A DNA stretch of 64,000 nt from positions 1,302,001 to 1,366,000 of the forward strand of contig NZ_CP015110.1 of NCBI RefSeq assembly GCF_001612555.1. The letters are read 5' to 3'. Every line of letters begins with the position of its first letter. Within the stretch, counting starts at the first letter, position 1. Shown here piece by piece: positions 20,862 to 29,503 of this stretch. Below the pieces are notes generated by a model. That model saw only the letters and a program-made list of their open reading frames with translations. It ran no database searches and was not told the origin of the DNA. A program made the translations under genes and the position numbers. The DNA is from Acinetobacter sp. TGL-Y2 (GTDB taxonomy: Bacteria; Pseudomonadota; Gammaproteobacteria; Pseudomonadales; Moraxellaceae).

Positions 20862-21751
20862 TTGGGTAGAATTTATAACAAACCCGAGCAAATCATGTTT
20901 TCAGAAGGCGACTATGTTGCCTACTTAATCACCAATGGTGTGAGTGTGATTGGAGGAAATACACTGACTGCAGATCATATGACGGTCTACGATTATAATG
21001 ATGTGGATGATTATGCAGGTCAACTCCAAGGTACGCTTGTCAGTGGGTCAATGATCCAAGTTCTGAGGATCAGACCATTGGCGGAAATTTACTCAGCAAT
21101 GATCTGATTAATCAAGATCTCATCAACCATACCATTATTAAAATCAACAATAAGATGGTGGTACTGGATGCTAGCAAAACCGATACTGAAATTACGGTCA
21201 CGGGTCAGTATGGTGTATTGACTGTGAAATCAGATGGGCAATACAGTTATCAAGCAAATGGTCAAGGTGGTGGCAAAGAAATTTTTGTCTATGAATTGAT
21301 TTCCCCGACCGGAGACAGTGATAAATCTACATTAGAAATTAATGTCAGTCAAAATGTCATGGGTTCAAGCAAAGATGATATGGTGGAGAGTGGTTCAGCA
21401 GATGACGTTTACTTTTTATTGGAAGGTTCAGACACACTGATCTTTAACTTGCTTAGTGATCAAGATGCAACAGGTGGTAATGGCTCAGATGTATGGAGAG
21501 ATTTTGGTGATACCGACAAAATCGATATCTCTGCGTTACTGACACAAGGTTCGAATGCGATGCTCAAGGACTTTGTCTCGGTTGAAACTGTAGATGGAAA
21601 CACAGTCATTTTCATAGATCGGGATGGTCAATCCTATGATTAAAATAATCAGGTGATCAAAGATGAGTTCGAGTTTACGCACTTGCTGACTTTAGATGCT
21701 AAAGATCTGACGCTTGATCAGCTATTACAAAATAATCAAATGATTTTCTAA
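20862..21751 (+). pseudogene. C-terminal relic of a Bap/RTX-like giant adhesin
   Basis: The reading frame starts without a real initiation codon, shifts frame near 21045 (the second frame reads QWVNDPSSEDQTIGGN and continues into the 21155 segment), and meets a TAA at 21641-21643. Beyond that stop the same frame continues to 21751 and ends in FTHLLTLDAKDLTLDQLLQN followed by NQMIF, the tail pattern of type I-secreted Bap adhesins. The segment before it is a VCBS/BapA-type repeat with a D/G/S-rich secretion region. Only the last ~290 residues of what is normally a protein of thousands remain. It lies directly behind its own secretion operon. Confidence 0.82.
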
Positions 21752-21772
21752 AGATAAACTTTATTTCAAACA

Positions 21773-21801
21773 AAAAATCTCCAATTCGTTGGAGATTTTT
21801 C
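21773..21801 (+). terminator. Rho-independent terminator after the adhesin relic
   Basis: Stem AAAAATCTCCAA / TTGGAGATTTTT with a TTCG tetraloop. The symmetric A/T flanks allow action on both strands. Confidence 0.85.
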
Positions 21802-21865
21802 TTTAAAGAAATAGATAATCGTTATAATCACTGCACTCCTGAATCAGTTTGAATCCTACAGCTCT

Positions 21866-22462
21866 ATGCCTTTTACCCTTGCTTCTGAAACGTTCTTTGA
21901 AGAAGAGATTAAAAAAAGTCGCTTTCAAGCCATCGCTGTACCTGTTGAAAATGAACAACAGGTCAAAGATTTTTTAAGTCGACATTTGGACATTTCGACG
22001 ACACATCAGTGCTGGGCGTGGAAAATTGGGCACAATGTACGTTTTAATGATGATGGTGAACCTTCAGGTACGGCAGGACGGCCCATCTTGGCGACTATCG
22101 AAGGCAATGATCTGAGCAATGTGATTGTGCTGATCAATCGTTGGTATGGCGGCGTTAAACTCGGCACAGGCGGTCTGGTTCGCGCCTATGGCGGCTGTGC
22201 AGGTCAGTGTCTACTGCTGGCAGAAAAGATCGAATTAATTGAGAAATGTGAAGTCGTATTCGATTGTCTATTCAATGAATGGTCGATTTTTCAATATGAA
22301 CTCAAATTCAATGATATCGAATATGTTGAAGCATACACCGCAGAAGGTGTGCATGTTCAAGCCAAACTCCAGATTCATCAAATTGAACCCCTAAGGCTTA
22401 AAGTTCAAGACGTCACCCGAGGGCGCGTAAATCTCAAAAGAGTAGACATAGAGCATGACTGA
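21866..22462 (+). CDS. yigZ: YigZ/IMPACT family protein
   Basis: 198 residues: an N-terminal UPF0029 domain with the family signature segments DDGEPSGTAGRP and NRWYGGVKLGTGGL, then a C-terminal DUF1949 domain. IMPACT proteins regulate Gcn2 in eukaryotes; the bacterial role is not established. Its end overlaps the next gene by eight bases. Confidence 0.92.
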   Translation: MPFTLASETFFEEEIKKSRFQAIAVPVENEQQVKDFLSRHLDISTTHQCWAWKIGHNVRFNDDGEPSGTAGRPILATIEGNDLSNVIVLINRWYGGVKLGTGGLVRAYGGCAGQCLLLAEKIELIEKCEVVFDCLFNEWSIFQYELKFNDIEYVEAYTAEGVHVQAKLQIHQIEPLRLKVQDVTRGRVNLKRVDIEHD

Positions 22463-23072
22463 TTTAGACCCTCTGCTTAAATATCGCGAGCAACATAAAC
22501 ATCGTCTCAACTATATGCCGTGGTTATACTGGACGCTCAAACCTAAACACAGAGCATGGGCCGAGGCATGGCAACAAGACTATCAAGCCTATTTGATGGA
22601 GATGGAAACGGTCGAGATTGGTGAGAATTGTTTCATTTCACCTCTAGCGCATATTTTTGCAGAACCGGGTCGTAAAATTATTATTGGGGACAATACCTTT
22701 ATTGCAGCGGATTGTACGCTTCACGGGCCTTTAGATATTGGTTGTGAAGTTGCCATTAATCATCACTGTATTTTAGATGGTGGCCGTGCAGGCATTAAAT
22801 TACATGATCAGGTGCGCATCGCAGCGTATTGCCATCTATATGCTTTCGATCATGGTATGGATTTGGCTGAGCCAATTTATAAACAAGCTGTACGTTCACA
22901 AGGCATCGAAATTGGACAAGATGTGTGGTTAGGCGCGCATGTAGGGATTAAAGACGGCGTGAAAATCGCCGATCGGGCAATTGTTGGCATGAACAGTATG
23001 GTTACCAAAGATGTGGCAGAACGTGAAGTGGTGGTGGGTAATCCAGCGCAAAGAATTCGCTACCGCGAATAA
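22455..23072 (+). CDS. Hexapeptide-repeat (left-handed beta-helix) acyltransferase
   Basis: 205 residues with repeated [I/V/L]-G-x4 hexads from about residue 55 to 195, for example IGENCF, IGDNTF, IGQDVW and VGMNSM, and a conserved catalytic-type His in FDHGMD. These features fit CatB/WcaF/maltose-acetyltransferase-like enzymes that acetylate sugars or small molecules from acetyl-CoA. The acceptor is unknown. Translationally coupled to yigZ by an 8-bp overlap. Confidence 0.85.
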   Translation: MTDLDPLLKYREQHKHRLNYMPWLYWTLKPKHRAWAEAWQQDYQAYLMEMETVEIGENCFISPLAHIFAEPGRKIIIGDNTFIAADCTLHGPLDIGCEVAINHHCILDGGRAGIKLHDQVRIAAYCHLYAFDHGMDLAEPIYKQAVRSQGIEIGQDVWLGAHVGIKDGVKIADRAIVGMNSMVTKDVAEREVVVGNPAQRIRYRE

Positions 23073-23206
23073 GTCATGATTTTAATTTTAATCATGTTAT
23101 ACGCTATGTCTACGCTAAAATTTACACAAAAAAGCTTAAAAAATAAAAAACTTATGCTAGTTTAAAAAGAACAACTGGTTTAGCTGAATGTTAAAGCGAG
23201 GTTAAT

Positions 23207-24049
23207 ATGAACCGTGTGATCGCCTGTATAGATTCTTCCCCTTGCATCAATGCCGTTGCAGAAGCAGCAGCTTGGATTGCACAGCAAACAAAACGGGAAT
23301 TGGTACTGCTTCAAGTACTGGACTATTATCCTGCGAGTTATCATCTAGGTGAAATTAGCGGAGTGATTGGTTTTGAAAGTAATGCCATGTTACTTAAAGA
23401 ATTGGCTGAACTGGAACAAAAACAAAGTGAACTTGCATTAGATTATAGCAATAACCTATTGACCCATATTTCAGATTTAATCCAAGAGAAATACGGCATT
23501 ACCGCGATACAAATTCAAGAAAAAGGGGATTTTTTAGAACAAAGTTTTAATATTGTTCATGAAAATGATATCGCCCTAATTGGTCGAGTGGGTGAGCGCT
23601 CGGCAGAAAAGAATAAAAGTTTGGGCAGTAATGTTGAAAATTTCATCCGAGGTGCAAAATGTACCGTAATGACGGTGGGTGAAACCTTCAAACCACCTAC
23701 GCGTTTTATTTTCGCTTATGAAGATTCTCCAACCTGTAAAGAGATGATGCATCGCGTTGCGAAAAGTGATTTGTTAAGATTACTACAATGTCATTTATTG
23801 TATGTGGGTGATCATCCAGAGGTTTTAAATACACCTTCTCAATTTCTTAAAGAGGCAGGCGTGGATGTCGTGGTTGAATATCGTTACGGTGATGTGGCCG
23901 AAAATATTTTAGATTATCAACAGCAGCACCAAATTCAGTTGATTGTGTTGGGTGCGTATAGCAGAAGTAAAGTGAAACAATTCTTCTTGGGTAGTATCAC
24001 CACCAATATTTTCCGAAATTCAACTGTACCGCTATTGGTCGCAAAATAA
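23207..24049 (+). CDS. Universal stress protein with two Usp domains
   Basis: 280 residues built from two tandem UspA folds (about 1-150 and 155-280). The C-terminal half retains a GxxxRSKxxxFxxGS-type nucleotide-binding loop ending in TVPLLV. Tandem Usp proteins (UspE-like) support stress survival; the ligand is unknown. Preceded by AGCGAGG near the start; monocistronic. Confidence 0.87.
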   Translation: MNRVIACIDSSPCINAVAEAAAWIAQQTKRELVLLQVLDYYPASYHLGEISGVIGFESNAMLLKELAELEQKQSELALDYSNNLLTHISDLIQEKYGITAIQIQEKGDFLEQSFNIVHENDIALIGRVGERSAEKNKSLGSNVENFIRGAKCTVMTVGETFKPPTRFIFAYEDSPTCKEMMHRVAKSDLLRLLQCHLLYVGDHPEVLNTPSQFLKEAGVDVVVEYRYGDVAENILDYQQQHQIQLIVLGAYSRSKVKQFFLGSITTNIFRNSTVPLLVAK

Positions 24050-24227
24050 ACCGTCAAGCTCAGGTTGATAATGCAACCAGTTTTGCGTTGAAAATACACA
24101 GATTAAAGCTTGATTGAATAGGTATTTATGATATTGTCTAGATGACAATAACAACAAAATATCTCACTGTTTATTTTATAATCTTGTGTTTATTTTATTT
24201 TATAATCAGTCACTTATTCAAATATTT

Positions 24228-24272
24228 AAAACTTATCCACAGATATACAAACAGGAATCGGGGATAAGTTTT
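24228..24272. repeat. 11-bp inverted repeat overlapping a DnaA-box sequence
   Basis: AAAACTTATCC (24228-24238) and GGATAAGTTTT (24262-24272) are perfect reverse complements separated by 23 bases. TTATCCACA at 24233-24241 matches the DnaA box. A single box at a convergent intergenic site is not enough to infer an origin; the repeat may simply be a weak terminator for usp. Confidence 0.4.
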
Positions 24273-24306
24273 TATGTGAAATAGGTTGTTAAATCGACAA
24301 TCATTC

Positions 24307-24344
24307 AAAAGCCTCAATCTTGTTGGAAAAGGATTGAGGCTTTT
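24307..24344. terminator. Bidirectional rho-independent terminator
   Basis: Perfect 13-bp stem AAAAGCCTCAATC / GATTGAGGCTTTT around a 12-base loop between two convergent genes. Confidence 0.88.
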
Positions 24345-24384
24345 GTGTCATTATCTGTTTGCGATGATATGGCGCCGTTTAAAA

Positions 24385-25050
24385 TTACTTCACAATGGCC
24401 ATGGCAAAGCCATCATGACCTTTGCTTCCTACGGTCTGTAGTGCAGTGCTTGAAAGCAGACGTGGATGATTCTGCATCAAACGATACATTTCACGAATCC
24501 CTTCAATACTTGGTTTAACATTCTCTGGATTGATAATGTCTCCTGCGCGAATGACATTGTCTAAGAAGATGATAGTGCCCGAGCGAGCGTATTTCAGACA
24601 CAACTCCAAATATTCAGGATAATTTTGTTTATCGGCATCAATAAAAATAAAATCAAAAGGTTCAACATCGGTAGGTAACGCTTTTAAAATATCTGCAGCA
24701 CGTCCAACTTGAAGCTCAATGTGTTGGGGTAATCCTGCACGATCAATATTTTCTTGCCCCAAGGCTGCGTGAGTATCACGTCCTTCAATCGTCAAGATAT
24801 AACCATCTTCAGGAAGAGCGCGTGCAAGCCACATGGTGCTATAAGCTGCGAAAGTACCGAGTTCAAGCACACGTTTGCACTGATTCATTTGAATCAACAT
24901 TTGCAGGAGCATGCCTTGATTGGCTGCAACAGCCAAATGGTCAGGAAAACCTTTATCTTCAGTATTTTTTAAAGTTTGGATAAGAATAGGGTCTTCGGGA
25001 ATAAGCGTGGACTCGATATAAGCATCGATATCTGACCAGAGTTGTTGCAT
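24385..25050 (-). CDS. Class I SAM-dependent O-methyltransferase
   Basis: 221 residues of the COMT-like small-molecule O-methyltransferase family (Methyltransf_3). The SAM-binding VLELGTFAAYST segment, acidic IEGRD loop and metal-binding DADKQNY are all visible. Homologues methylate catechols or CoA-linked phenylpropanoids; the natural substrate here is unknown. Monocistronic, convergent with usp. Confidence 0.9.
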   Translation of the reverse strand: MQQLWSDIDAYIESTLIPEDPILIQTLKNTEDKGFPDHLAVAANQGMLLQMLIQMNQCKRVLELGTFAAYSTMWLARALPEDGYILTIEGRDTHAALGQENIDRAGLPQHIELQVGRAADILKALPTDVEPFDFIFIDADKQNYPEYLELCLKYARSGTIIFLDNVIRAGDIINPENVKPSIEGIREMYRLMQNHPRLLSSTALQTVGSKGHDGFAMAIVK

Positions 25051-25147
25051 AGCAGGGGCACCTCAATTTTGTTATCTGCATTGTAATGGTTTCAAATCTG
25101 AGTGCAATTTTTGCCTGCATGAATCTGCAAAATTTTTAATGATGCAC

Positions 25148-25176
25148 AAAAAAATAGAGGTCAAATGCCCTCTATT
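25148..25176 (-). terminator. Rho-independent terminator of the M15-type lipoprotein gene
   Basis: On the minus strand AATAGAGG (25169-25176) pairs with CCTCTATT (25153-25160), followed by T's. Confidence 0.75.
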
Positions 25177-25196
25177 CTATTTTTCATGGTAAGTAA

Positions 25197-25228
25197 TTAC
25201 AGAAATTAGTAGTTACAGAAATTAGTAA
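25197..25228. repeat. Tandem 16-bp duplication at a gene's stop codon
   Basis: TTACAGAAATTAGTAG (25197-25212) is followed by TTACAGAAATTAGTAA (25213-25228) and the start of a third unit (TTACA). The stop codon of the minus-strand gene ending at 25222 lies in the second unit, so a second Tyr-stop stands just past the first. Confidence 0.85.
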
Positions 25229-25941
25229 TTACAAAGTGAGGAGTTTCGCGTTAAATCTGGCCCCCAAGTACGATAGCCTTGCGTATCTATATGGATCTGA
25301 CCTGAAGCGTATAAACCTAGACCCATATTCAGACTTTGACCGTGATTTTTCCAAAATTGACACAGTTTGAACTTTGAATTTTCAATATGAGCATAGTCTT
25401 GTGCTTGCGGATATTCAGGTCCAATTCTAAAGTCGATGGCAGAATTAAATAAATGACGCGAAGAACCTGCACCGCCCGCACATTGATTTAAAGGTAAATC
25501 ACGATACACCGAAGTGACTTCAAAATCGGTCAGTACTTTGGATGCCACTAAGTATTTGAATACTTTCAAAGTAGGCAACTGATTCGACCAAACTTCACTG
25601 CTTGGAATCATGTATTCAGATTTGCCACAGCGCTGCCAGTCACGTGCAGATTTTAATAACTCAAAACTCGGAATAATATTGCCGACATTATTTCGTTCTA
25701 AATAGCGTTCATAGTCGCGTACACGAGACTGATTATTGCCGATGGATACCCAGTTTCGATATGAATTTGGCATGACTTTGGGGCGAGCAGGACGTTCAAT
25801 TGTTATTTTTTCTTGTGGTATATAAATCCGTTGTCCCGATGGGGTAACGATCGTTTGACCTTTCTGAGGGGAAGATGTACAAGCCATCACTGTCAGTGAA
25901 ATAGCACTGATCGAAATTAAGCCCTTCAAAATTTCTTTCAT
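25222..25941 (-). CDS. M15-type (D-Ala-D-Ala carboxypeptidase-like) lipoprotein
   Basis: 239 residues. A signal peptide with lipobox VMAC predicts a lipoprotein. The C-terminal half carries SRHLFNSAIDF, giving the His and Asp zinc ligands, and GQIHIDT, giving the second His, as in peptidase M15/VanY-type enzymes that trim peptidoglycan stem peptides. Several Cys (CGKS, QCAGG, LCQF, LCNY) may form disulfides in the periplasm. Monocistronic. Confidence 0.82.
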   Translation of the reverse strand: MKEILKGLISISAISLTVMACTSSPQKGQTIVTPSGQRIYIPQEKITIERPARPKVMPNSYRNWVSIGNNQSRVRDYERYLERNNVGNIIPSFELLKSARDWQRCGKSEYMIPSSEVWSNQLPTLKVFKYLVASKVLTDFEVTSVYRDLPLNQCAGGAGSSRHLFNSAIDFRIGPEYPQAQDYAHIENSKFKLCQFWKNHGQSLNMGLGLYASGQIHIDTQGYRTWGPDLTRNSSLCNY

Positions 25942-26037
25942 TATAAAATTAAGTACTGAATCAAATAGAAATCTAGTTTAGTCTAATTTATGGTAGAGAT
26001 TTTGCATAAATTGCAAATAAATGTACCAATTCGGTAT

Positions 26038-26065
26038 AAAAAAGATCAGCCGAAGCTGATCTTTT
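26038..26065 (-). terminator. Rho-independent terminator of fdxA
   Basis: Perfect 11-bp stem AAAAGATCAGC / GCTGATCTTTT with a four-base loop; the T tail lies on the minus strand. Confidence 0.88.
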
Positions 26066-26070
26066 CATCA

Positions 26071-26394
26071 TTATTTCTCTAAATATTGTAACTTATCTGC
26101 TTTACCGTTCCATTCTTCACGGTCTGCAGGTTGATCACCAATTTGAGTGATGTTTGGCCATTTTTCAGCAAGTTCAGCATTCAACTCTATAAATACTTCT
26201 TGACCTTCTGGAAGCTCATCTTCTGAGAAAATTGCATTGGCTGGACACTCAGGTTCGCAGAGTGCGCAATCGATACATTCATCTGGATTGATTACAAGAA
26301 AGTTCGGACCTTCGTAGAAACAGTCAACTGGACAAACTTCAACACAGTCTTGGTACTTACATTTAATACAATTTTCAGTGACAACAAAGGTCAT
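26071..26394 (-). CDS. fdxA: 7Fe ferredoxin (3Fe-4S plus 4Fe-4S)
   Basis: 107-residue ferredoxin of the Azotobacter FdI type. Cys9, Cys17 and Cys50 fit the [3Fe-4S] ligands and Cys21, Cys40, Cys43 and Cys46 the [4Fe-4S] ligands; Cys12 and Cys25 are the usual extra cysteines. The frame runs 22 codons further upstream, but MTFVVTENC at 26392-26394 is the conserved family start. It carries electrons at low potential in the cytoplasm. Its upstream region was the landing site of the composite transposon, about 175 bp before the start codon. Confidence 0.95.
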   Translation of the reverse strand: MTFVVTENCIKCKYQDCVEVCPVDCFYEGPNFLVINPDECIDCALCEPECPANAIFSEDELPEGQEVFIELNAELAEKWPNITQIGDQPADREEWNGKADKLQYLEK

Positions 26395-27352
26395 GGCGAC
26401 AGCTCTACCTAAAAAATATGGTTCTAATTTACGAATGCTGTATTTTAGGCAAAAAAGCACACAACAAACAATTCCTTTTACTGATATTTGTTATTTAAAA
26501 TGTATGAAATGCAAATCCTTATTTGAAATAACGCTGCAAAAGACGGTATTTAATCTTTTAAAGTACTTAACCGAATCGCGGATAAGAAATTGACTTGAAA
26601 AATAAGTGGACTAGAGCCATCAGTTGAGTTACCACACAAAACTTAAAACTCTAGTCCCGATGTTTAATAGTATCGAATTATTCTGCGTAATTGATGATTT
26701 CTTTCTTAAATTTGAAACAACCTATTGGAATTTCCTTAAGCAAATTCGTCGTTTCTCAAGAGTCCGAATCGCTCACTTGAATATCTCAGAAATCACTTTT
26801 ATTGCTATCTGGTATAAATGTTCTCATTTTACCAATTTCAAAGCATTCATCACATGGTTGAAACGGTATAAAAATCATTTATTTAAAAGCTTACCCTGTT
26901 ATCAACGGATGATTTATCTAATCAATATACATCAATTGGCATTACATGCTTTACATATAGCTTTAACTAAAGGTCAACATAGCCAGTATTTATGGCTTGA
27001 TTCAACGACTTTGCCCGTCTGTAAAAATCAGCGGATTCAACGCCATAAATCTTTAGCTAAAATCACATCTCGAGGTAAAAGTTCAATGGGTTGGTTTTAT
27101 GGCTGTAAATTACATATTGCAATGAATCGATTTGGCGAGATTGTAAGCTCGGCACTATCCAATGGCCATGTGGTTGACATCAAAATGGTGGAGCAGTTGG
27201 TCGAGGGGTTCGAGGCAAGGCTTTATGCGGATCGTTGTTATACCAGTCAAGATTTAAAAAGTAAGTTACAAGATCAAGGTATTGATTTGATTACCTATCA
27301 TCGAAAGAACATGCGGTCTGTTGAGCTCAGTGCGCCAGATGAATATCACTTA

Positions 27353-28347
27353 TAGCTGCAATCTTATTTTAGGATACAATGATGAGAAATTCAGTTGATC
27401 AAGACTATGCCTAAAATATATTCGGTAGATTTACGTGAAAATGTCATGCAGTTTTATGAAGAAAATAATCACAAATCATATACATGTAAAACCTTTAAAA
27501 TATCTAGAACCACTTTGGATGATTGGATTCTTCTTCAAAACACCACTGGAGAATTGAAACAGCTTAAAATCAATGCAGGTCGACCCACTAAAATCAAGGA
27601 TATGGATGCTTTCAAACACTTTATTGAAACTACTGAATTTTCTCAAGTGAAAGATCTCGTCCCTTTGTTTTAACAAAAGTTTGGGTATCCAATCCTTTAC
27701 TCAACCCTGTTAAAGGCCATTCATAGACTTGGTTGGACACGTAAAAAAAGAGTTTTCTCTATAAGCAAGCCGACAAAATAACAAGGGCTGTATTTAACTG
27801 GTTTCTTCCGCAATGGAAAGAGGAGTTTGGGGAAGATTAGATTCTTTATATTGATGAGTCTGGGATAAACACCACAGATACAGCGCAATATGGTTGGTCT
27901 AAACTAGGCAGTCGTTGCGCTGCTTTAAAATTGGGTGGTCATGGTAAAAGATTAAGTATCATCAGTGCTGTGAGGACTAATTCAGCGTATCAGTTCCTTT
28001 ACCCTTTGGTCTTTCAAGGTTCATGCGATCGAGCAATGTTCACGGGATGGCTGAGATATCTACTTGAAAATTTAACCAAAGATAATCAGGATAAGACCAA
28101 AAGGCATCTGCTGATTCTAGATAACGCTTCGATTCATAAGCATGGAGATATCAAAAAACTAGCTACAGATTTTAATTGTAGAATCATGTACTTGCCTGCT
28201 TACAGTCCAGACTTAAATCCAATTGAAAAAGCATGGTCAGTGCTAAAATCCAAAGTTAAAAGTATCGCTATCCGGTTAGACAAAACGATAGAAGAAGCGA
28301 TCGATTTAGGCTTGAAGGAAATGTAGCTTAAAATTTAGATCCAGCTA
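27353..28347 (+). mobile_element. IS630-family element inserted in the left IS982 copy
   Basis: 995 bp with imperfect terminal inverted repeats starting TAGCTG, flanked by the TA target duplication (27351-27352 and 28348-28349) that marks the IS630/Tc1 class. The intact right-hand IS982 copy shows the uninterrupted target site, which fixes the borders exactly. Confidence 0.92.
27407..28326 (+). pseudogene. IS630-family transposase, broken
   Basis: An N-terminal helix-turn-helix part (MPKIYSVDLRE...) is followed by the DDE domain, with Asp in YIDESG, Asp in LILDNASIH and Glu in NPIEKAW. The frame is broken three times: TAA at 27671-27673, a frameshift near 27755, and TAG at 27838-27840 just before the first catalytic Asp. 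Translating across these restores a normal IS630 transposase of about 305 residues. Confidence 0.88.
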
Positions 28348-28522
28348 TAAAACAGCGCAATAAAATAGAAACGTTATTCAGCCTATTGAAAGGTCCATAC
28401 AATTTATTGACGAGTAAAGCACATAGCATTTATGAATTTCTAAGTGGGATTTACGCATCGTTATGCGCATATCAACTAACTCATCAAAATAAGCCGAAAA
28501 TTCAAATTATGGAATCATTGGC

Positions 28523-29404
28523 TTAAACAGGATTCGGGTTAATTAGTCTGACCTGGCTCTCATACATTTCATGTCTTAGCCAGTTTAAAAAGATGATCTT
28601 TCTATGATCTGTTTCAAAAGCAGTATGCGACAGTAAATAATAAGAAGATCCATCTTGTACTGGAGTCGATATTTTTTTTAATAAATTACATTCTAACTCC
28701 TTCTCTATCATATAAATTGAAATAATAGTGTCGCCTAATCCAGCTAAACAACCTTCAAGGCAAAGATAAAAGTGTTCCAATTCAATTTTAGAATATTTAC
28801 TTAGAGTCTCTTTTAGTCCGAAAATTTTACTCATATTATAAAAAAACTTCGGTCTTGAAGCTGAGATGAGTAATTCAGTATTTACGTGAAAGTTTGTTTT
28901 TTGAGCAATTACGATATATTCATCTACAATTTTTTCACTATAGATATGTTCTCCCCAATTAAAATCATTTCGCCGAATTGCAATATCAATTTTATTTTTC
29001 TCAAAATCAACAACTCCCCCTCCTGTAAGTAAAACTATTTCAAAATCATGCCCTAACTCTTTGAATTTTGATAATCTAGGAATTAACCATTTCATTGAAA
29101 TTGTAGGTTCACATGACAAGATCAACTGTTTTTTTCCATTATTATGTAAATTTATCAAACATTCATCAAGTTGGCTAAAAAGGTAATGGCAACAATTAAA
29201 TAGTTGTTGCCCATCAGATGTAATTACTAAGGTTTTATTTTTCCTAACAAATAAAACAATATTTAAAGATTCCTCAAGATTATGTATTTGTTTACTTACG
29301 GCACTTTGTGTAACAAATAATTTTTCTGCTGCTGCGGTAACGCTTCCGCATTTTGCAACAAAATAAAAAAATTTCAAAGAATTCAAAGATATTTTCTCAA
29401 TCAT
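28523..29404 (-). CDS. LysR-type transcriptional regulator of the halogenase operon
   Basis: 293 residues: N-terminal winged HTH (FFYFVAKCGSVTAAAEKLFVTQSAVSKQIHNLEE split across residues 12-45) and a C-terminal ligand-binding domain, resembling the GcvA group. It is divergent from the hydroxylase gene with a 99-bp intergenic region, the standard layout for a LysR protein controlling its neighbour operon, probably in response to an amino-acid-like ligand (inference). The last codons (NPNPV and the stop) are read from the inverted repeat of the adjacent IS982 copy, so the native C-terminus was replaced. Confidence 0.88.
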   Translation of the reverse strand: MIEKISLNSLKFFYFVAKCGSVTAAAEKLFVTQSAVSKQIHNLEESLNIVLFVRKNKTLVITSDGQQLFNCCHYLFSQLDECLINLHNNGKKQLILSCEPTISMKWLIPRLSKFKELGHDFEIVLLTGGGVVDFEKNKIDIAIRRNDFNWGEHIYSEKIVDEYIVIAQKTNFHVNTELLISASRPKFFYNMSKIFGLKETLSKYSKIELEHFYLCLEGCLAGLGDTIISIYMIEKELECNLLKKISTPVQDGSSYYLLSHTAFETDHRKIIFLNWLRHEMYESQVRLINPNPV

Positions 29405-29503
29405 TCTATAACCTCATATAAGTGTGTCGTTTTTTTCAATTTTTATTTTTTACTTTCTGTTTGAAAATAAAAATCACCACAAACAAAGAATCAATTTAAT
29501 ACT

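Larger units (their letters stand above)
24050..24384. other. Intergenic region between convergent usp and O-methyltransferase genes
   Basis: About 335 bp. It holds an 11-bp inverted repeat (24228-24238 and 24262-24272) whose left arm includes a perfect DnaA-box sequence TTATCCACA at 24233-24241, and a bidirectional terminator at 24307-24344. No ORF is seen. Confidence 0.6.
26660..28526 (+). pseudogene. IS982-family transposase, interrupted
   Basis: The frame from ATG 26660 (MFNSIELFC) runs to 27352 and resumes at 28348 after the inserted IS630 element, ending at 28526. The first catalytic Asp (LWLDSTT) and the second (YADRCY, codon 27230-27232) are present before the break, and the Glu (NKIETLF) after it. 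The split leaves no complete protein. Confidence 0.9.
26570..28539 (+). mobile_element. IS982-family element, left copy, split by an IS630 element
   Basis: Terminal inverted repeats ACC(C)GAATC...GATTCGGGT. The left end lacks one C compared with the right-hand copy. Without the 995-bp IS630 insertion and its duplicated TA the element is 973 bp, one base less than the 974-bp right-hand copy. Sequence is otherwise very close to that copy. Confidence 0.9.

Noticed and set aside
26378..26593. 71-codon ORF upstream of fdxA
   Set aside because: Antisense to the fdxA start and promoter and running into the IS end; no support.
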